64,000 nt of DNA from Opitutaceae bacterium (GTDB taxonomy: Bacteria > Verrucomicrobiota > Verrucomicrobiia > Opitutales > Opitutaceae). Made by a program: the position numbers and the translations under genes. Positions 25,209-34,411 of this stretch are shown here, in pieces. The notes under the pieces were generated by a model. It was not told where the DNA came from. It saw nothing but the letters and a program-made list of their open reading frames with translations, and made no database searches. Location: positions 102,319 through 166,318 of the forward strand of contig JAUYAK010000076.1 in NCBI GenBank assembly GCA_030693515.1, in the 5' to 3' direction. The stretch's first letter is position 1. Every line of letters starts with the position of its first letter.

Positions 25209-27240
25209 GGAGGTTGCGCAGTCGGTTGAGGTTTTGCCGCGCCATCGGGTGATCCGGGCGCAGGCGCAGGGCCTCGCTCCACGCTGCGGCGGCCTCGTCC
25301 CGGCGGCCCAGATGTAGCAGCACGGCGCCGAGGCTGTTGTGGCTGTCGGAATTCTCGGGCGCAGCCCGCACCGCGCGCTGGAGAACCGGGAGCGCTTCCT
25401 CGGCGCGACCGAGGCGCGCCAGGGTGAGCCCGAGGTTGGCCAGCGCCTCGGCGTGCGCGGGCTGGGCGCGGAGCGCTTGTTCAAGCCGCGCGACCGCCGC
25501 CGGCAAGTCGCCTCCCTCCAGCAGAACGCAACCGAGGTTGTTGGCCGCCTCCGCATGATCGGGCGCCAACTGCAACGTGGTCGAGAGCTCGGCCATCGCT
25601 TCGCGCGGGCGCCGGCTCGCGAGCAGGGCGAGCGCGAGGTTGTAATGGTGATCGGCCACGCCGGGCGCGCGCCGCACCGCGACGCCGTATTCCGCGGCCG
25701 CCTCGGCGAATCGCCCCATCCGGTAGAGGGCCTGTCCGTAGGCGAGCCGCGATGGGACATAGTCGGGGGCGAGGCGCACGCCTTCAGCGAAACGCGCCAC
25801 GGCATCGTCGTGGCGGCCGAGCGCGGCGAGCGCGTGGCCGGCGTTGTGATGATGAACCGCATCGTCGGGTGCGAGGCGCAGCGCGACCTCATAGTGGCTG
25901 AGCGCTTCGGCCGGCCGGCCGGCCGCAAGCAGGGCGTTGCCGAGATTGTCGCGAGCCCATCGGTTGTCGGGGCGCTTCGCGACGGTGTCGCTCCAGATCG
26001 CGAGCACGCTGCGGTAGTCGAAATTCCGCCGCACCGTGAACGCTCCAAACCCCGCCGCCAGCACGCCCGCGGCGATCAGCGTGCGGCGACCGAACTGACG
26101 GTAACTCCACAGCACGGCGAGCGCGAGGAGCACCGCGAGCGGCAGATACATGCGGTGATCCGCCATCGTTTGCCGGCCGCCCGGCAGCATGCTCGTGGGG
26201 GCGAGCACCGCGAAAAACCAGGCGCCTACCAACGCCACCGGCCGGCCGCGCCTGAGCGCAAACAGGGTGAGAGCCAGCAACACCACGACGATGGCCGCGT
26301 AGGGCGCGATGTCGCCGACACCGCGCGCCCAGCGCACGCCGTGATCGAGCACGAGCGGATGCGGCCACGCGCTCAGCGCGAGGTAGCTCACGACGGCGTG
26401 AAACTGCGTCGCCCAATACTCCAACCAGCCGACGCCGAGGCTAAACCCGGCCGTGCCGCCGCGTCCGCCGGTGCCGATGGTGAGCCACGCGAGCAGCAGC
26501 CAAGTGGTGGTGAGTGCGAGGTGAACCTTGCCCCGGCGCTGCCACACCTCTCGCCACGTCGTGGCGAGAAACAACCGGTCGTAAAGCGCGACGAGCACCG
26601 GCGCGGACACCATCACCTCTTTCGTGCCCATGCCGAGGAGACACGCGCTCCACGCTAGGGCGAACCATCCTCCCGGCCGCGGTGAACCGGCTCCGCGGAC
26701 CAACGCGTAGAACGTGAGCAGAAAGAAAAACGCCATCAGCGACTCCGCGCGCTGCACGATGTAGGTCACCGCGGACGTTTGCAGCGGATGCAGCAGCCAA
26801 AGTGCGGCGATAGCGGCGGCGAGCGGCAGGGCCGCGTCTCCGAAGACCCGGGACCCCGGCGGTTGGAGCAGGGTTCGCCGCACCAGGCCGAAGAGCAGCA
26901 GGCCCGCGCCGAGATGAATCGCGATGTTCGTCGCGCGGAAACCCGCCGGCCCGGCGTGCGCGGCGCGGTTGAGCGCAAAGCTCAGGTTCAGCACCGGACG
27001 ACCGCTCACCGTCAGCCCTTCACCCGGCGGCGAGAGCGGCCCGCTCAACGGCCAGAGTTTTTCCAGGGTCGGGTTGCCCGGAATGGAAGGAATGTCGTCG
27101 AAGACAAACGGCGCTCGCAGGCTGCTTAGGTAAACGGCGACGGTGGCGACTGCCAGCAACGCAGCGACCACGGCGATCGCCGCGCGCGATGCGCTGGCGG
27201 CTACAGCGGAGGATGGTGGCGATGACGCCTTTTCGTTCAC
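25195..27240 (-). CDS. Polytopic membrane protein with C-terminal TPR array (TMTC/PMT-like GT-C candidate)
   Basis: The frame is open far upstream, but the sensible start is GTG at 27240 (VNEKASSPP, read as Met), followed by the first transmembrane helix; 681 residues. About ten membrane helices fill residues 25-410, with APFVFDDIPSIPGNP in the first external loop and HPLQTSAVTYIVQRAESLMA, both hallmarks of the TMTC-like transferase family. Seven full TPR repeats and a partial eighth run from about 423 to the end (AEAANNLGCVLLEGGDLPAA, shown in part). It resembles the protein at 19685-21649 in layout but has diverged, and is inverted relative to its receptor neighbour. Glycosyl transfer to secreted protein is inferred only. 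Confidence 0.83.
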   Translation of the reverse strand: MNEKASSPPSSAVAASASRAAIAVVAALLAVATVAVYLSSLRAPFVFDDIPSIPGNPTLEKLWPLSGPLSPPGEGLTVSGRPVLNLSFALNRAAHAGPAGFRATNIAIHLGAGLLLFGLVRRTLLQPPGSRVFGDAALPLAAAIAALWLLHPLQTSAVTYIVQRAESLMAFFFLLTFYALVRGAGSPRPGGWFALAWSACLLGMGTKEVMVSAPVLVALYDRLFLATTWREVWQRRGKVHLALTTTWLLLAWLTIGTGGRGGTAGFSLGVGWLEYWATQFHAVVSYLALSAWPHPLVLDHGVRWARGVGDIAPYAAIVVVLLALTLFALRRGRPVALVGAWFFAVLAPTSMLPGGRQTMADHRMYLPLAVLLALAVLWSYRQFGRRTLIAAGVLAAGFGAFTVRRNFDYRSVLAIWSDTVAKRPDNRWARDNLGNALLAAGRPAEALSHYEVALRLAPDDAVHHHNAGHALAALGRHDDAVARFAEGVRLAPDYVPSRLAYGQALYRMGRFAEAAAEYGVAVRRAPGVADHHYNLALALLASRRPREAMAELSTTLQLAPDHAEAANNLGCVLLEGGDLPAAVARLEQALRAQPAHAEALANLGLTLARLGRAEEALPVLQRAVRAAPENSDSHNSLGAVLLHLGRRDEAAAAWSEALRLRPDHPMARQNLNRLRNLPAAR

Positions 27241-27488
27241 GGCGCAATGATGGCCGGACGCGAGCGGCGGTTCAACGTTCGCCTGTCTGGACGGCGGAAA
27301 AAATCGAGGTCGGCGAGGCCGGTGCAAATGGGGCAACGCTGCGGGCCTGTTCGGATGCCAGCGGTGCTCGCCGCCCGCGCGGCGGACGAGCATCGGCCAT
27401 TGCGCCGTCGAGGAAGTGCCGTTCGCGGGCCGGGTGAGGAACCCGCGGAGGCGAGGAGGAGAAAAAGTCTGGCGAGCCGCGGGAAAGT

Positions 27489-28736
27489 TCAGACACCGGC
27501 TGCGCCCGGCGCCGCCTTGCGGGCGGGATTGCGGAAGAAGATCAGGAACAGCACCAGCACCGCGAGCGCGCCCCAGGCGGGCGTGAGCCAGATGGTTTTC
27601 CAATCGTGCGCGATGCCGTTGGCCAGCGGGGTCGCGAGCGCGTTCTTCGCGAGCACCTGGCCCGCGAGCAGCGTGCCGACAAACGCCCCCACGCCCCACA
27701 AGATGAAGGCGATGAAGCCCTGCGCGGCGCCGCGAATGCGTTCGTTGGCCTCTTCATCGACGTAGAGCTGGCCCGCGATGAAGAGAAAGTCGTAGCACGC
27801 GCCGTGGAGCAGAATTGCGGTAAAGATCAGCGCGGTCTGCGCGGCCCCGCCGTCCGCGCTGAAACCGAGCGCAAAGTAGCGCGCCACCCAGCACGCGATG
27901 CCGAGGAAGATCGTCAGCTTGTAGCCGAACTTGCTCAGGAAAAACGGGAGCAGCAGGAAGAAAATCACGTCGGACACCTGTGCGAGGGAGGTCTTCTCCA
28001 GCATGCTCGTCCACTTCAACTGCGTGAGGTAAACGCCGAGGTTTACGAAGTAGAAGTAGAGCGGGATGCAGATGAGGAACATGCACAGGATGAAGATCGC
28101 GAACGACGGTTTCTTCAGCAGCGCAAGCGCATCCAACCCGAGGATTTCCCCGAGGCTGACGTTGTCGCCGGTCTTCTTCGGCGGCGTGTGCGGGAGCGCG
28201 AGCGAGAAGATGCCGAACACAATCGAAGCGCCGCCTGCGAGGTAGAACTGGGTCGGCGACTCGGCGCTGGCGATGAAGCCGAGCCCGAAGAGCCCCGCAA
28301 TCCAGCCGACCGCCGAGAGCATCTTTACGCGCGGGAAGTCCACCTTGGCGTTGGCGAGATGGTGCAGGGAAAGGGAATTGCCCAGCGCGAGCGTCGGAAC
28401 GTAGAGCGCGCAGTAGAGGATCAGCATCGGGTAGAAGGAGCCGAAAGTCGTGCACCGCGGAATGAGGCACAGCACGACGCCGCCCAGGATCCCGAGCACG
28501 GCGAGTAGTTTCTCGGAGGAGAAGTAGCGATCCGCGATCAGGCCGACAAGGAACGGCGAGATCATCGCGCCGATGGCGAAGGCGCCGTAGGCGAGGCCGA
28601 TTTGCGCGCCTTCGAATTTCAGCGTGACCGCGAGATACGGGCCCATGCTTACATACCATGCGCCCCAGATGAAATACTGGAGAAACATGAACACGCAAAG
28701 CTTGAGCTTGAGGGTGGGTTGATCGGCGTGGGGCAT
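27489..28736 (-). CDS. MFS transporter, nucleoside/sugar:H+ symporter type
   Basis: 415 residues with 12 predicted transmembrane helices. The start (KLKLCVFMFLQYFIWGAWYV) and SPFLVGLIADRYFSSEKLLAVLG are typical of the nucleoside:proton symporter (NupG/XapB) branch of the major facilitator superfamily, which in Bacteroidota and Verrucomicrobiota often sits in sugar-catabolic clusters and may carry sugars or glycosides. It is the last gene of the long minus-strand operon, 94 bases after the DUF1080 gene, the largest gap in the operon. Likely role: inner-membrane import of the operon's substrate. No clear terminator was found in the 248 bases downstream, which also hold no gene. Confidence 0.87.
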   Translation of the reverse strand: MPHADQPTLKLKLCVFMFLQYFIWGAWYVSMGPYLAVTLKFEGAQIGLAYGAFAIGAMISPFLVGLIADRYFSSEKLLAVLGILGGVVLCLIPRCTTFGSFYPMLILYCALYVPTLALGNSLSLHHLANAKVDFPRVKMLSAVGWIAGLFGLGFIASAESPTQFYLAGGASIVFGIFSLALPHTPPKKTGDNVSLGEILGLDALALLKKPSFAIFILCMFLICIPLYFYFVNLGVYLTQLKWTSMLEKTSLAQVSDVIFFLLLPFFLSKFGYKLTIFLGIACWVARYFALGFSADGGAAQTALIFTAILLHGACYDFLFIAGQLYVDEEANERIRGAAQGFIAFILWGVGAFVGTLLAGQVLAKNALATPLANGIAHDWKTIWLTPAWGALAVLVLFLIFFRNPARKAAPGAAGV

Positions 28737-28830
28737 GGGGGGATTTGGGGCTGGGGTGGCCGTGCGCGCGGCTGGGATGAGTTGAGGCGTGGTGTGCCGG
28801 AGCTATGCGCGGAGCGCACCGCCCGCTTGG

Positions 28831-29565
28831 TCAGAGTTCTTTGATCGAGATGTTGCGGAACTGGACGAGGGCGGAGGCGCCGTCGTATTTGCCGTCCTTG
28901 AACGTGCCGTGGTGCTGAAATCCAATCGGGCCGGTCGCGGGGATGCCGGGGAGCTGCGCGTTTTCGATCACCGTCTTGCCGTTGAGTAAGATGGTGACGC
29001 GGTCGCCGCGCAGCGTGATTTCGAAACTGTTCCATTCGCCGACGGGCTTGTCGGCGTTGACCTTCGGTGTCGTGGCGCGGCGGACTTCGGCCGGCTGGGT
29101 GGCGTCGTTGCGGTAGCCGTAGATTTCACCGGAGCCGATGGGCCAGCACCAGATGTTGAGCTGCGCCTTGGTCGAGCCGCGCAGGTAAATGCCGGAGTCG
29201 GCGTTGGGCCGGTGCGTGAGGATCGGTTTGCCGTCGGCGCCGAGGCGGTAGGTGCCGTCGGGGAGGACGTCGGGCATGGCGTAGGTGCCGGGTGTGGCCT
29301 TGATGCGCCAGTCGAGTTTGAGGACGAAGTCGCGGTAGTCCTTCGCGCTCCAGAGGTCCTTCTGGCGCTCGGGAGCTTCGCTGCGGGCGTCGTAGTCGAT
29401 CACGCCGTCGAGGACCTTCCAGTGGCCGTTGTCGCCGGGTGGAATCTTCCAATGCGTGAGATCCTTGCCGTTAAAGAGGGAAACGAAGCCGGCGGGCGTG
29501 GCGGCGTGGCCGAGCGCGGCGGAGGCAAGCGCCAGCGCGAGTGTGGCGGAACGGATGGTTTTCAT
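28831..29565 (-). CDS. DUF1080 / 3-keto-disaccharide hydrolase domain protein
   Basis: Start set at ATG 29565, 14 codons inside the open frame, because it begins the signal peptide (MKTIRSATLALALASAALGHA); 244 residues. Family landmarks: FVSLFNGKDLTHWKIP (about 27-42), HWKVLDGVIDYDA, DFVLKLDWRI, DSGIYLRGSTKAQLNIWCWP, EWNSFEITLRGDRVTILLNGK and the closing VQFRNISIKEL. It is a secreted jelly-roll protein, predicted to act on 3-keto-glycosides. It lies 22 bases after the LamG gene. Compared with the DUF1080 at 37279-38100 it is a distinct paralogue, so the pathway may use two such steps or two anomers. Confidence 0.87.
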   Translation of the reverse strand: MKTIRSATLALALASAALGHAATPAGFVSLFNGKDLTHWKIPPGDNGHWKVLDGVIDYDARSEAPERQKDLWSAKDYRDFVLKLDWRIKATPGTYAMPDVLPDGTYRLGADGKPILTHRPNADSGIYLRGSTKAQLNIWCWPIGSGEIYGYRNDATQPAEVRRATTPKVNADKPVGEWNSFEITLRGDRVTILLNGKTVIENAQLPGIPATGPIGFQHHGTFKDGKYDGASALVQFRNISIKEL

Positions 29566-29587
29566 GTTTGGGGATGAGGCGGATGGT

Positions 29588-30481
29588 TTAGTTTTTCGGC
29601 GCGCCAAGATCGGCGATGCCGCGCGGGAGGGAAAAAATGGTGCGAGCGTCGGCGTCGCTCAACTCGCGGTCGAAGATCGCGAAGTCATCAAGGAAGCCGA
29701 CGTAGTTGAGGCCGAGCGTGAGCACGCTCTTCGCGGGTTCCCAATTGAAGAGATTGTTCCATCCGGTGAAGGCACCGATTTTCGCGCCGTCGAGGTAGAG
29801 GGTGCCGCGACCATCGGGTGAGCAGGAATTGATATTAGCGAACGTCACGAGCACGTGGGACCAGCGCTCGCGACTGAAAGACGGGCGGTGGATCGGCACG
29901 ATGGGGCGCTCGGCTTCGGGCATTTCCTCATATTTCCGGTTGAGAGGGTTCCACAGTTTCGTGATGGCCATAATGCCAAATCGGAAATGTCGCGGGGAGT
30001 GATCCTTGCTGAACTCGACGAACAGATTCCCTTCGGTCCACGATTGGGCGTAGATTTGAAACGGATCGCAATAACCCGGCGGCAGATCCTTGTCGGGGTC
30101 GAGTCGCATCCAGAAAGAGACCGCGCCATCCCAGCCGGTGGGCTTGTAGCCGAGATTTTCCGGGCCGCGGAACAGCACGAGCGGGGTCATCTTTTTCCGG
30201 AATTCCAGCGCGGTGCCGAAGCGGCCTTCGCCCGGGGCGAGGCGCACGAGATCCGGCGCGGGCAGTCCGGGGCTGGCCTGGTCGCGTTTGTTGCGGTCAG
30301 GCGCGGTGTAGATCCGGCGGTCGCCGCGGGCAAAATCGGCGTCGGCGTCGGTATCGAACGAGGCGTGAAAGGTCAGCGCGTCGCGGAGGGCGGACAGCGG
30401 GGTGGGCGCGGCGACGGCGGGAAGCGCGAGGGCCGCGAACGCAGCGACCAGCGGGAGGCGAGCGGAATGCAATGTGATCAC
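29588..30481 (-). CDS. Secreted LamG/concanavalin-like domain protein
   Basis: 297 residues with a signal peptide (LVAAFAALALPAVA). The rest is one LamG-type jelly roll: LTFHASFDTDADADFARGD at the start, AVSFWMRLDPD, SRERWSHVLVTFANIN, GTLYLDGAKIGAF and FLDDFAIFDRELSDADARTI at the end, all standard landmarks of this fold. It overlaps the upstream phosphatase gene by 4 bases (ATGA), implying coupled translation. Such domains bind carbohydrates or act as enzyme accessories. With no catalytic motif visible I call it a probable glycan-binding protein of the periplasm or surface. Confidence 0.82.
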   Translation of the reverse strand: MITLHSARLPLVAAFAALALPAVAAPTPLSALRDALTFHASFDTDADADFARGDRRIYTAPDRNKRDQASPGLPAPDLVRLAPGEGRFGTALEFRKKMTPLVLFRGPENLGYKPTGWDGAVSFWMRLDPDKDLPPGYCDPFQIYAQSWTEGNLFVEFSKDHSPRHFRFGIMAITKLWNPLNRKYEEMPEAERPIVPIHRPSFSRERWSHVLVTFANINSCSPDGRGTLYLDGAKIGAFTGWNNLFNWEPAKSVLTLGLNYVGFLDDFAIFDRELSDADARTIFSLPRGIADLGAPKN

Positions 30482-31848
30482 GGGCGGGAGGCGTTGATGG
30501 TGAATTGATCGAAGATTTCGCCGTTGGGATCGACGGCGCGGAAATCGGCGCGGCCCGGGTGGAGCGTGACCTCGAAGACATGGTTCCGGGAAAAGGAGCG
30601 ATCGACGAACGTGGCTTTGTCGCGATCGAGCACGACGCGGGTGTTGACCGCCCAGGCCCCATCGCCGAGGTAGCGCGTGCCCGCGGGATCGGATTTGCCG
30701 GCGCGCAGCGGATGGGTGACCTTGTAGGCGTGATCGTGGTTTTCGAAGACGAAGCGGACGCCGGCTTCGTCGAACGCCGGCACCCAGTTCGCGCGGATGG
30801 CGATGGAGGTCGGACCGTTAAAGGAGCGGACCGAGGGATAGGCGGGCACGTGGTAGAACGGGACGACGAACGGCACGCGGCGGCGCTGCGCGAGAGTCGC
30901 GCGGAGCCAGTCGGTCTGCGGGCCGGGGACGGGATTGGTGTGGTAGGAGTCGAGCGCGACGAGACTGAGGTAGTCGCCGAAATCGAGGACGTTGTAGCCG
31001 GGGCGGCCGGGAAACGAAAAGAGCGTGTAGAAAAACAGGGCGCGATCAGTGGACATGCCGCGACGGGGTTCGCCGCCGCGAATCTCGTAGGTGTCGCCAT
31101 GCACCTCGTGGTTTCCGATCGCCGGGATGATCGGGATGATGCGGCCGTCGGGCGCGCGCATCGTCTCGCCCCAGACACGGAAGAAATCGAACCAGCGCGG
31201 GTGGGCCTTGGGTTCGTCGTTCACATAAGCGATGTCGCCGCCGACCATCGCGAAATCCGGATCGAGGGCGGCGCCGGCGCGGCACATGAAACCGAGGAGT
31301 TCGAGGTTGGCGCCACCGTAGAGGTCGCCGCCGGAGATGAACTTCACGGGCCGGCTGAGCGTCGCGGGCAGCGTGCGAAAGGTATGCACGGAGCCGTGGG
31401 CCTCGAAGGAGGTGGCGCCCTCGCCCTCGAGGGAAACGAGGCGGCCGAAGCGGAACTGGTAGTCGGTGTTGCCGGCGAGGCGGGTGAGTTCAACGGTGTG
31501 GACCATGCGGTTCGTGAACGGCATCGGCTGCACGCGGCCGCTGGCGCGCACCCAAGGTGCAGAGGCGGCGGACGCCGGGCGGTATTCCAGCACGGAGTCG
31601 CTGAATCCGGTGGTCCACTCGGTGTGCCAGTGCACTGTCATCGTGGTGGCCGGATCGCGTTGCCACGTGAGGTAGAGAGCGACGGGCAGCGAGGGCGGCG
31701 GGAGCGGGACGGGAGGACGCGGAGCGCTGACCGTCGTGGACTGCGGCTCTGGCGGCGGTGGGACGAAACGCTGCGCGTGGCCGGGCGCAGTGATGAACGC
31801 GAGCGCGAGGAGAACGAAGCCGGAAAGCGAGCGGGAGGAGATCTTCAA
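30478..31848 (-). CDS. Secreted purple-acid-phosphatase-like metallophosphoesterase
   Basis: 456 residues with a signal peptide (FVLLALAFITAPGHA) and a Pro-rich linker. Residues about 55-160 are a fibronectin-like N-terminal domain of purple acid phosphatases. The catalytic calcineurin-like domain shows GGDLYGG (about 173), GGDIAYVND (203-211), GNHE (245-248), a single His in FYHVPAYP (His333) and NHDHAYK (His371, His373), which supply most of the dinuclear metal ligands. Hence a phosphomonoesterase or diesterase acting outside the cytoplasm, perhaps releasing a phosphate substituent from the glycan before import. The first motif lacks the usual GDxH wording, so one metal ligand is uncertain. 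Confidence 0.85.
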   Translation of the reverse strand: MKISSRSLSGFVLLALAFITAPGHAQRFVPPPPEPQSTTVSAPRPPVPLPPPSLPVALYLTWQRDPATTMTVHWHTEWTTGFSDSVLEYRPASAASAPWVRASGRVQPMPFTNRMVHTVELTRLAGNTDYQFRFGRLVSLEGEGATSFEAHGSVHTFRTLPATLSRPVKFISGGDLYGGANLELLGFMCRAGAALDPDFAMVGGDIAYVNDEPKAHPRWFDFFRVWGETMRAPDGRIIPIIPAIGNHEVHGDTYEIRGGEPRRGMSTDRALFFYTLFSFPGRPGYNVLDFGDYLSLVALDSYHTNPVPGPQTDWLRATLAQRRRVPFVVPFYHVPAYPSVRSFNGPTSIAIRANWVPAFDEAGVRFVFENHDHAYKVTHPLRAGKSDPAGTRYLGDGAWAVNTRVVLDRDKATFVDRSFSRNHVFEVTLHPGRADFRAVDPNGEIFDQFTINASRP

Positions 31849-31869
31849 GGCGGGGAAAGTGCGTTGGGC

Positions 31870-33426
31870 TTATCCGCGCGCGGTCGGGCCGGACGCGAGG
31901 AATCGGTCGAAGAGGTTACGGGTGATGCGTTGCACGCGGGCGTCGGGGCCGGGCGGGGTGTTGCCGTGCGAGGTCGGACGCAGGTAGCCGGGCGGGGCGC
32001 TCAGGCCGTCGGACCACCAGATGGTGGCGGCGTTGAACACGAAATTGTTTTTCGGCCCCGGGTAGATCGTCGCGGTGTATTCGGTGTTCTGGGGCCGGCC
32101 GTTGCTGAAGACTGGGCCGCGGGCGAGCACTTCCAGGCCGGGCAGGGCGGCGGGTTGGCCGTGATGCTCCCAGCCGACGAGGCCGCGGATGGCGTCGCCG
32201 TTCTTCATGCCGGTGCCGGCGAAGAGCCAATGGTCCGCCTTCACGCAGGTCCAGTCGGCGCCGCCGTTGGCGGGCTCGGTGGTGCGGGCGCCCATCAGCG
32301 GTGCGGGGTCGGGGCCTTGGACGGGAAACGTGTGGGCGCGCTTCCCTTGCGCGGCGAGCCGGTGCCCGCCGAACTTGCCCACGCGCGCGATGGTGCGGTG
32401 CGGCTCGCCGCGGGCGTTGGGGCGCAGCGGGACGACGCCATCGACGGAGTTGCCGCAGAAGAAGGCGGCGTTGACGCCGGCGGCGACAGCGGCGCGCACG
32501 TGGTCGAACATCTCGAGCGACCAATACTCGTCATGGCCGACGGAAAGAAATGCCCGCGTGCGCAGCAGGCCGCGCGGGTCGGCGTGCGTGTCCACGTTGC
32601 TGATGTAGGACACGTCGTAGCCGTGCTGCTCCATCCAGAACGCGAGGGGAAACTCCCAGAGGAGAAATTCGCCGGAGCCCTGTGAGAGCGGCGCATCAAT
32701 GATCTGGCGGTATTTGCCGTAGGGGCGGTCCCAACTCGCGGTGACGCCGGGGCCGACAAACCAGTTGTGCGGCGGCGTGCCGTCGTCGTAGAGCGAGAAA
32801 TAATCCGGCCAGCGGTTATAGGCGGACCAGGTGGTGTCGCTGCACTGAAAAAGAAAATCGCACGCGCGGTCGTCGCGCACGATGAAGATGACGTAGCTCT
32901 GCAAGCCGCCGCGCTGCTCGGTGAGCTTGCCGAGGTAAACGCCGCTCAGCCAGTCGGGCGGAATGGTGAGCGCGACCGTGGTGGCCCAGTTACACTCGCG
33001 CTGGCGCTCGGGGCCGGTGGGCGGATCGGGCTGCGGCGTGCAGGCGAAAGGGCCGACTTGGCGGACATGGCGGCCGCCGTCGCCGCCGTAGTAACCGAGA
33101 CGGTAAACATCGATGACGACGGGCGCGGGAGGATTTGCGCTGACCTTGATCGCGAGTGAATCGCCGGCGCGCACGCTGGTGCGCGAACAGTAGCCTTCGA
33201 CGGCGGAGCAGCGGCATTTCGAGTCAGGGTCGGTGCGCGTGTTCGTGAGTTTCCACTCCTTGGTGCCGGGCCGGCGGTTTTCCGCAGTGATGAGATCGCG
33301 CTTGGGCGACGCCGGCTGCGCGAAGCCACCGAGCGGCGCGAGAGCGGAGGCCGCTCCGATGGCGGCCGCGTTTTCGAGAAATGCGCGGCGCGAGAGGCGG
33401 GCGGCGGCTTGATCGGGCGGCGTCAT
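31870..33426 (-). CDS. Tat-exported N,N-dimethylformamidase beta-subunit-like protein
   Basis: Start at ATG 33426 gives a twin-arginine signal (LSRRAFLENAAAIGAASALA) and 518 residues; the longer open frame upstream is not coding-like. The protein has the large-subunit fold of N,N-dimethylformamidase: a jelly-roll-like N-terminal part with YRLGYYGGDGGRHV (about 108-121), then TTWSAYNRW (198-206) and SVGHDEYWS (295-303). In the studied amidohydrolase the metal site uses Tyr residues and the Glu of this HDE segment, so an iron-dependent amidase activity is possible. Substrate unknown. It sits between NagB-like and phosphatase genes, which suggests a sugar amide rather than dimethylformamide. No small alpha subunit gene is present. 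Confidence 0.82.
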   Translation of the reverse strand: MTPPDQAAARLSRRAFLENAAAIGAASALAPLGGFAQPASPKRDLITAENRRPGTKEWKLTNTRTDPDSKCRCSAVEGYCSRTSVRAGDSLAIKVSANPPAPVVIDVYRLGYYGGDGGRHVRQVGPFACTPQPDPPTGPERQRECNWATTVALTIPPDWLSGVYLGKLTEQRGGLQSYVIFIVRDDRACDFLFQCSDTTWSAYNRWPDYFSLYDDGTPPHNWFVGPGVTASWDRPYGKYRQIIDAPLSQGSGEFLLWEFPLAFWMEQHGYDVSYISNVDTHADPRGLLRTRAFLSVGHDEYWSLEMFDHVRAAVAAGVNAAFFCGNSVDGVVPLRPNARGEPHRTIARVGKFGGHRLAAQGKRAHTFPVQGPDPAPLMGARTTEPANGGADWTCVKADHWLFAGTGMKNGDAIRGLVGWEHHGQPAALPGLEVLARGPVFSNGRPQNTEYTATIYPGPKNNFVFNAATIWWSDGLSAPPGYLRPTSHGNTPPGPDARVQRITRNLFDRFLASGPTARG

Positions 33427-33440
33427 ACGAAGCGGGGCGC

Positions 33441-34370
33441 TCAATGCATTTCCACCTGGCAGGTGCCGATGCCGCCGCGGAAGAAGTTGAACTGCACGTT
33501 CGGATGATCGGAGAGGAGCGACATGGGCACGGCGCTGTCGGCGATGCGCTGCGAGATCATCAGCGTGGTGAGTCGCTGGCCGAAGGGGCTGTCGTGGGCG
33601 CCGGCCTGCCAGATGGAAATTTTTTCGGCCTGCCACGTTTCTACCGGACCCACCGTGAGCGCACGCGTGGGCACGAGCGCTATGTTGCCGCCGCCGGACG
33701 TGCGGGCGTTTTGCGCGAGCGTGACGGGATGGAGATCGACGACGCGGGTGCCGAGCTTCCGATACTCGGCCGGCGTGGGCGGCGCATCGCGATAGGCACC
33801 TTCGCGTTTCACGGGATCGTTGAAGGCCCAGTGTTTGGTGTCGCCCTGCCCGCCCTGCATCACGGCGCAGCGGACGCCACGCCAGCTCGCGGCGTAGCGC
33901 GCGAGGTCGGCTTTCGGAAAATGGAGATGAGCGTCCGGCATCGCGAGTTCCGGACGGATGCGATCGAAACACAGCTCGCGGTCGGCGCGCTCAAAGGAGA
34001 GCGGGTGCGTGACGGGGGCTTCCTTCCCGTCGAGAAACCATTCGTCCATGCCCCAGAAGTGCGCGGATTTGAGCGAGAGGCCGAGTTCGTTGACGAGCTG
34101 GGCGACGAGGGGAAGCTGTTCAGTCGGACCGATGGGGCCGCAGATGCCGACGGGATTGTCGGGCGTGGATTGGCGCCAGGCGGTGATATATTCGAGCGCC
34201 TCGGCGAGGTAGAACTCGGCGAGCGTATCGTAGAACACGACTTTGAATCCGGGACGCGAAAGGCCGGCCATCGCCTCGGGCGTGAGGCGGGCGGCATCGG
34301 CGATGAGCGCATCGTCGATCGTGGTGTAGTCCCACCAGTCGGGGGCGATGGTGCTGAGTTTTCGTGGCAT
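33441..34370 (-). CDS. NagB-like sugar-phosphate isomerase/deaminase
   Basis: 309 residues, no signal, cytoplasmic. It belongs to the glucosamine-6-phosphate deaminase/6-phosphogluconolactonase fold: [12 protein letters not shown] (about 75-86, phosphate loop), [11 protein letters not shown] (105-115, the MDE acid), and [16 protein letters not shown] (171-186), which matches the GxGxDGHIAFNDP catalytic stretch with His180 kept. Genuine NagB has DG before the His and Glu after; here DTKH and NDP are variant, so the substrate may be a different amino or keto sugar phosphate. Fits a step that releases ammonia and isomerises the sugar, next to the deacetylase and amidase genes. Confidence 0.83.
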   Translation of the reverse strand: MPRKLSTIAPDWWDYTTIDDALIADAARLTPEAMAGLSRPGFKVVFYDTLAEFYLAEALEYITAWRQSTPDNPVGICGPIGPTEQLPLVAQLVNELGLSLKSAHFWGMDEWFLDGKEAPVTHPLSFERADRELCFDRIRPELAMPDAHLHFPKADLARYAASWRGVRCAVMQGGQGDTKHWAFNDPVKREGAYRDAPPTPAEYRKLGTRVVDLHPVTLAQNARTSGGGNIALVPTRALTVGPVETWQAEKISIWQAGAHDSPFGQRLTTLMISQRIADSAVPMSLLSDHPNVQFNFFRGGIGTCQVEMH

Positions 34371-34411
34371 GAGAGTCTGAAGTTAAATGCGCGGGATGAT
34401 TCGCTCGTCGC

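Noticed and set aside
27241..27699. Extension of the minus-strand TPR protein
   Set aside because: The added 150 residues are Arg/Pro-rich nonsense overlapping the MFS gene; the GTG at 27240 begins a normal membrane protein.
33427..33972. Extended N-terminus for the dimethylformamidase-like protein
   Set aside because: It lies inside the NagB-like gene in another frame and would bury the Tat signal.
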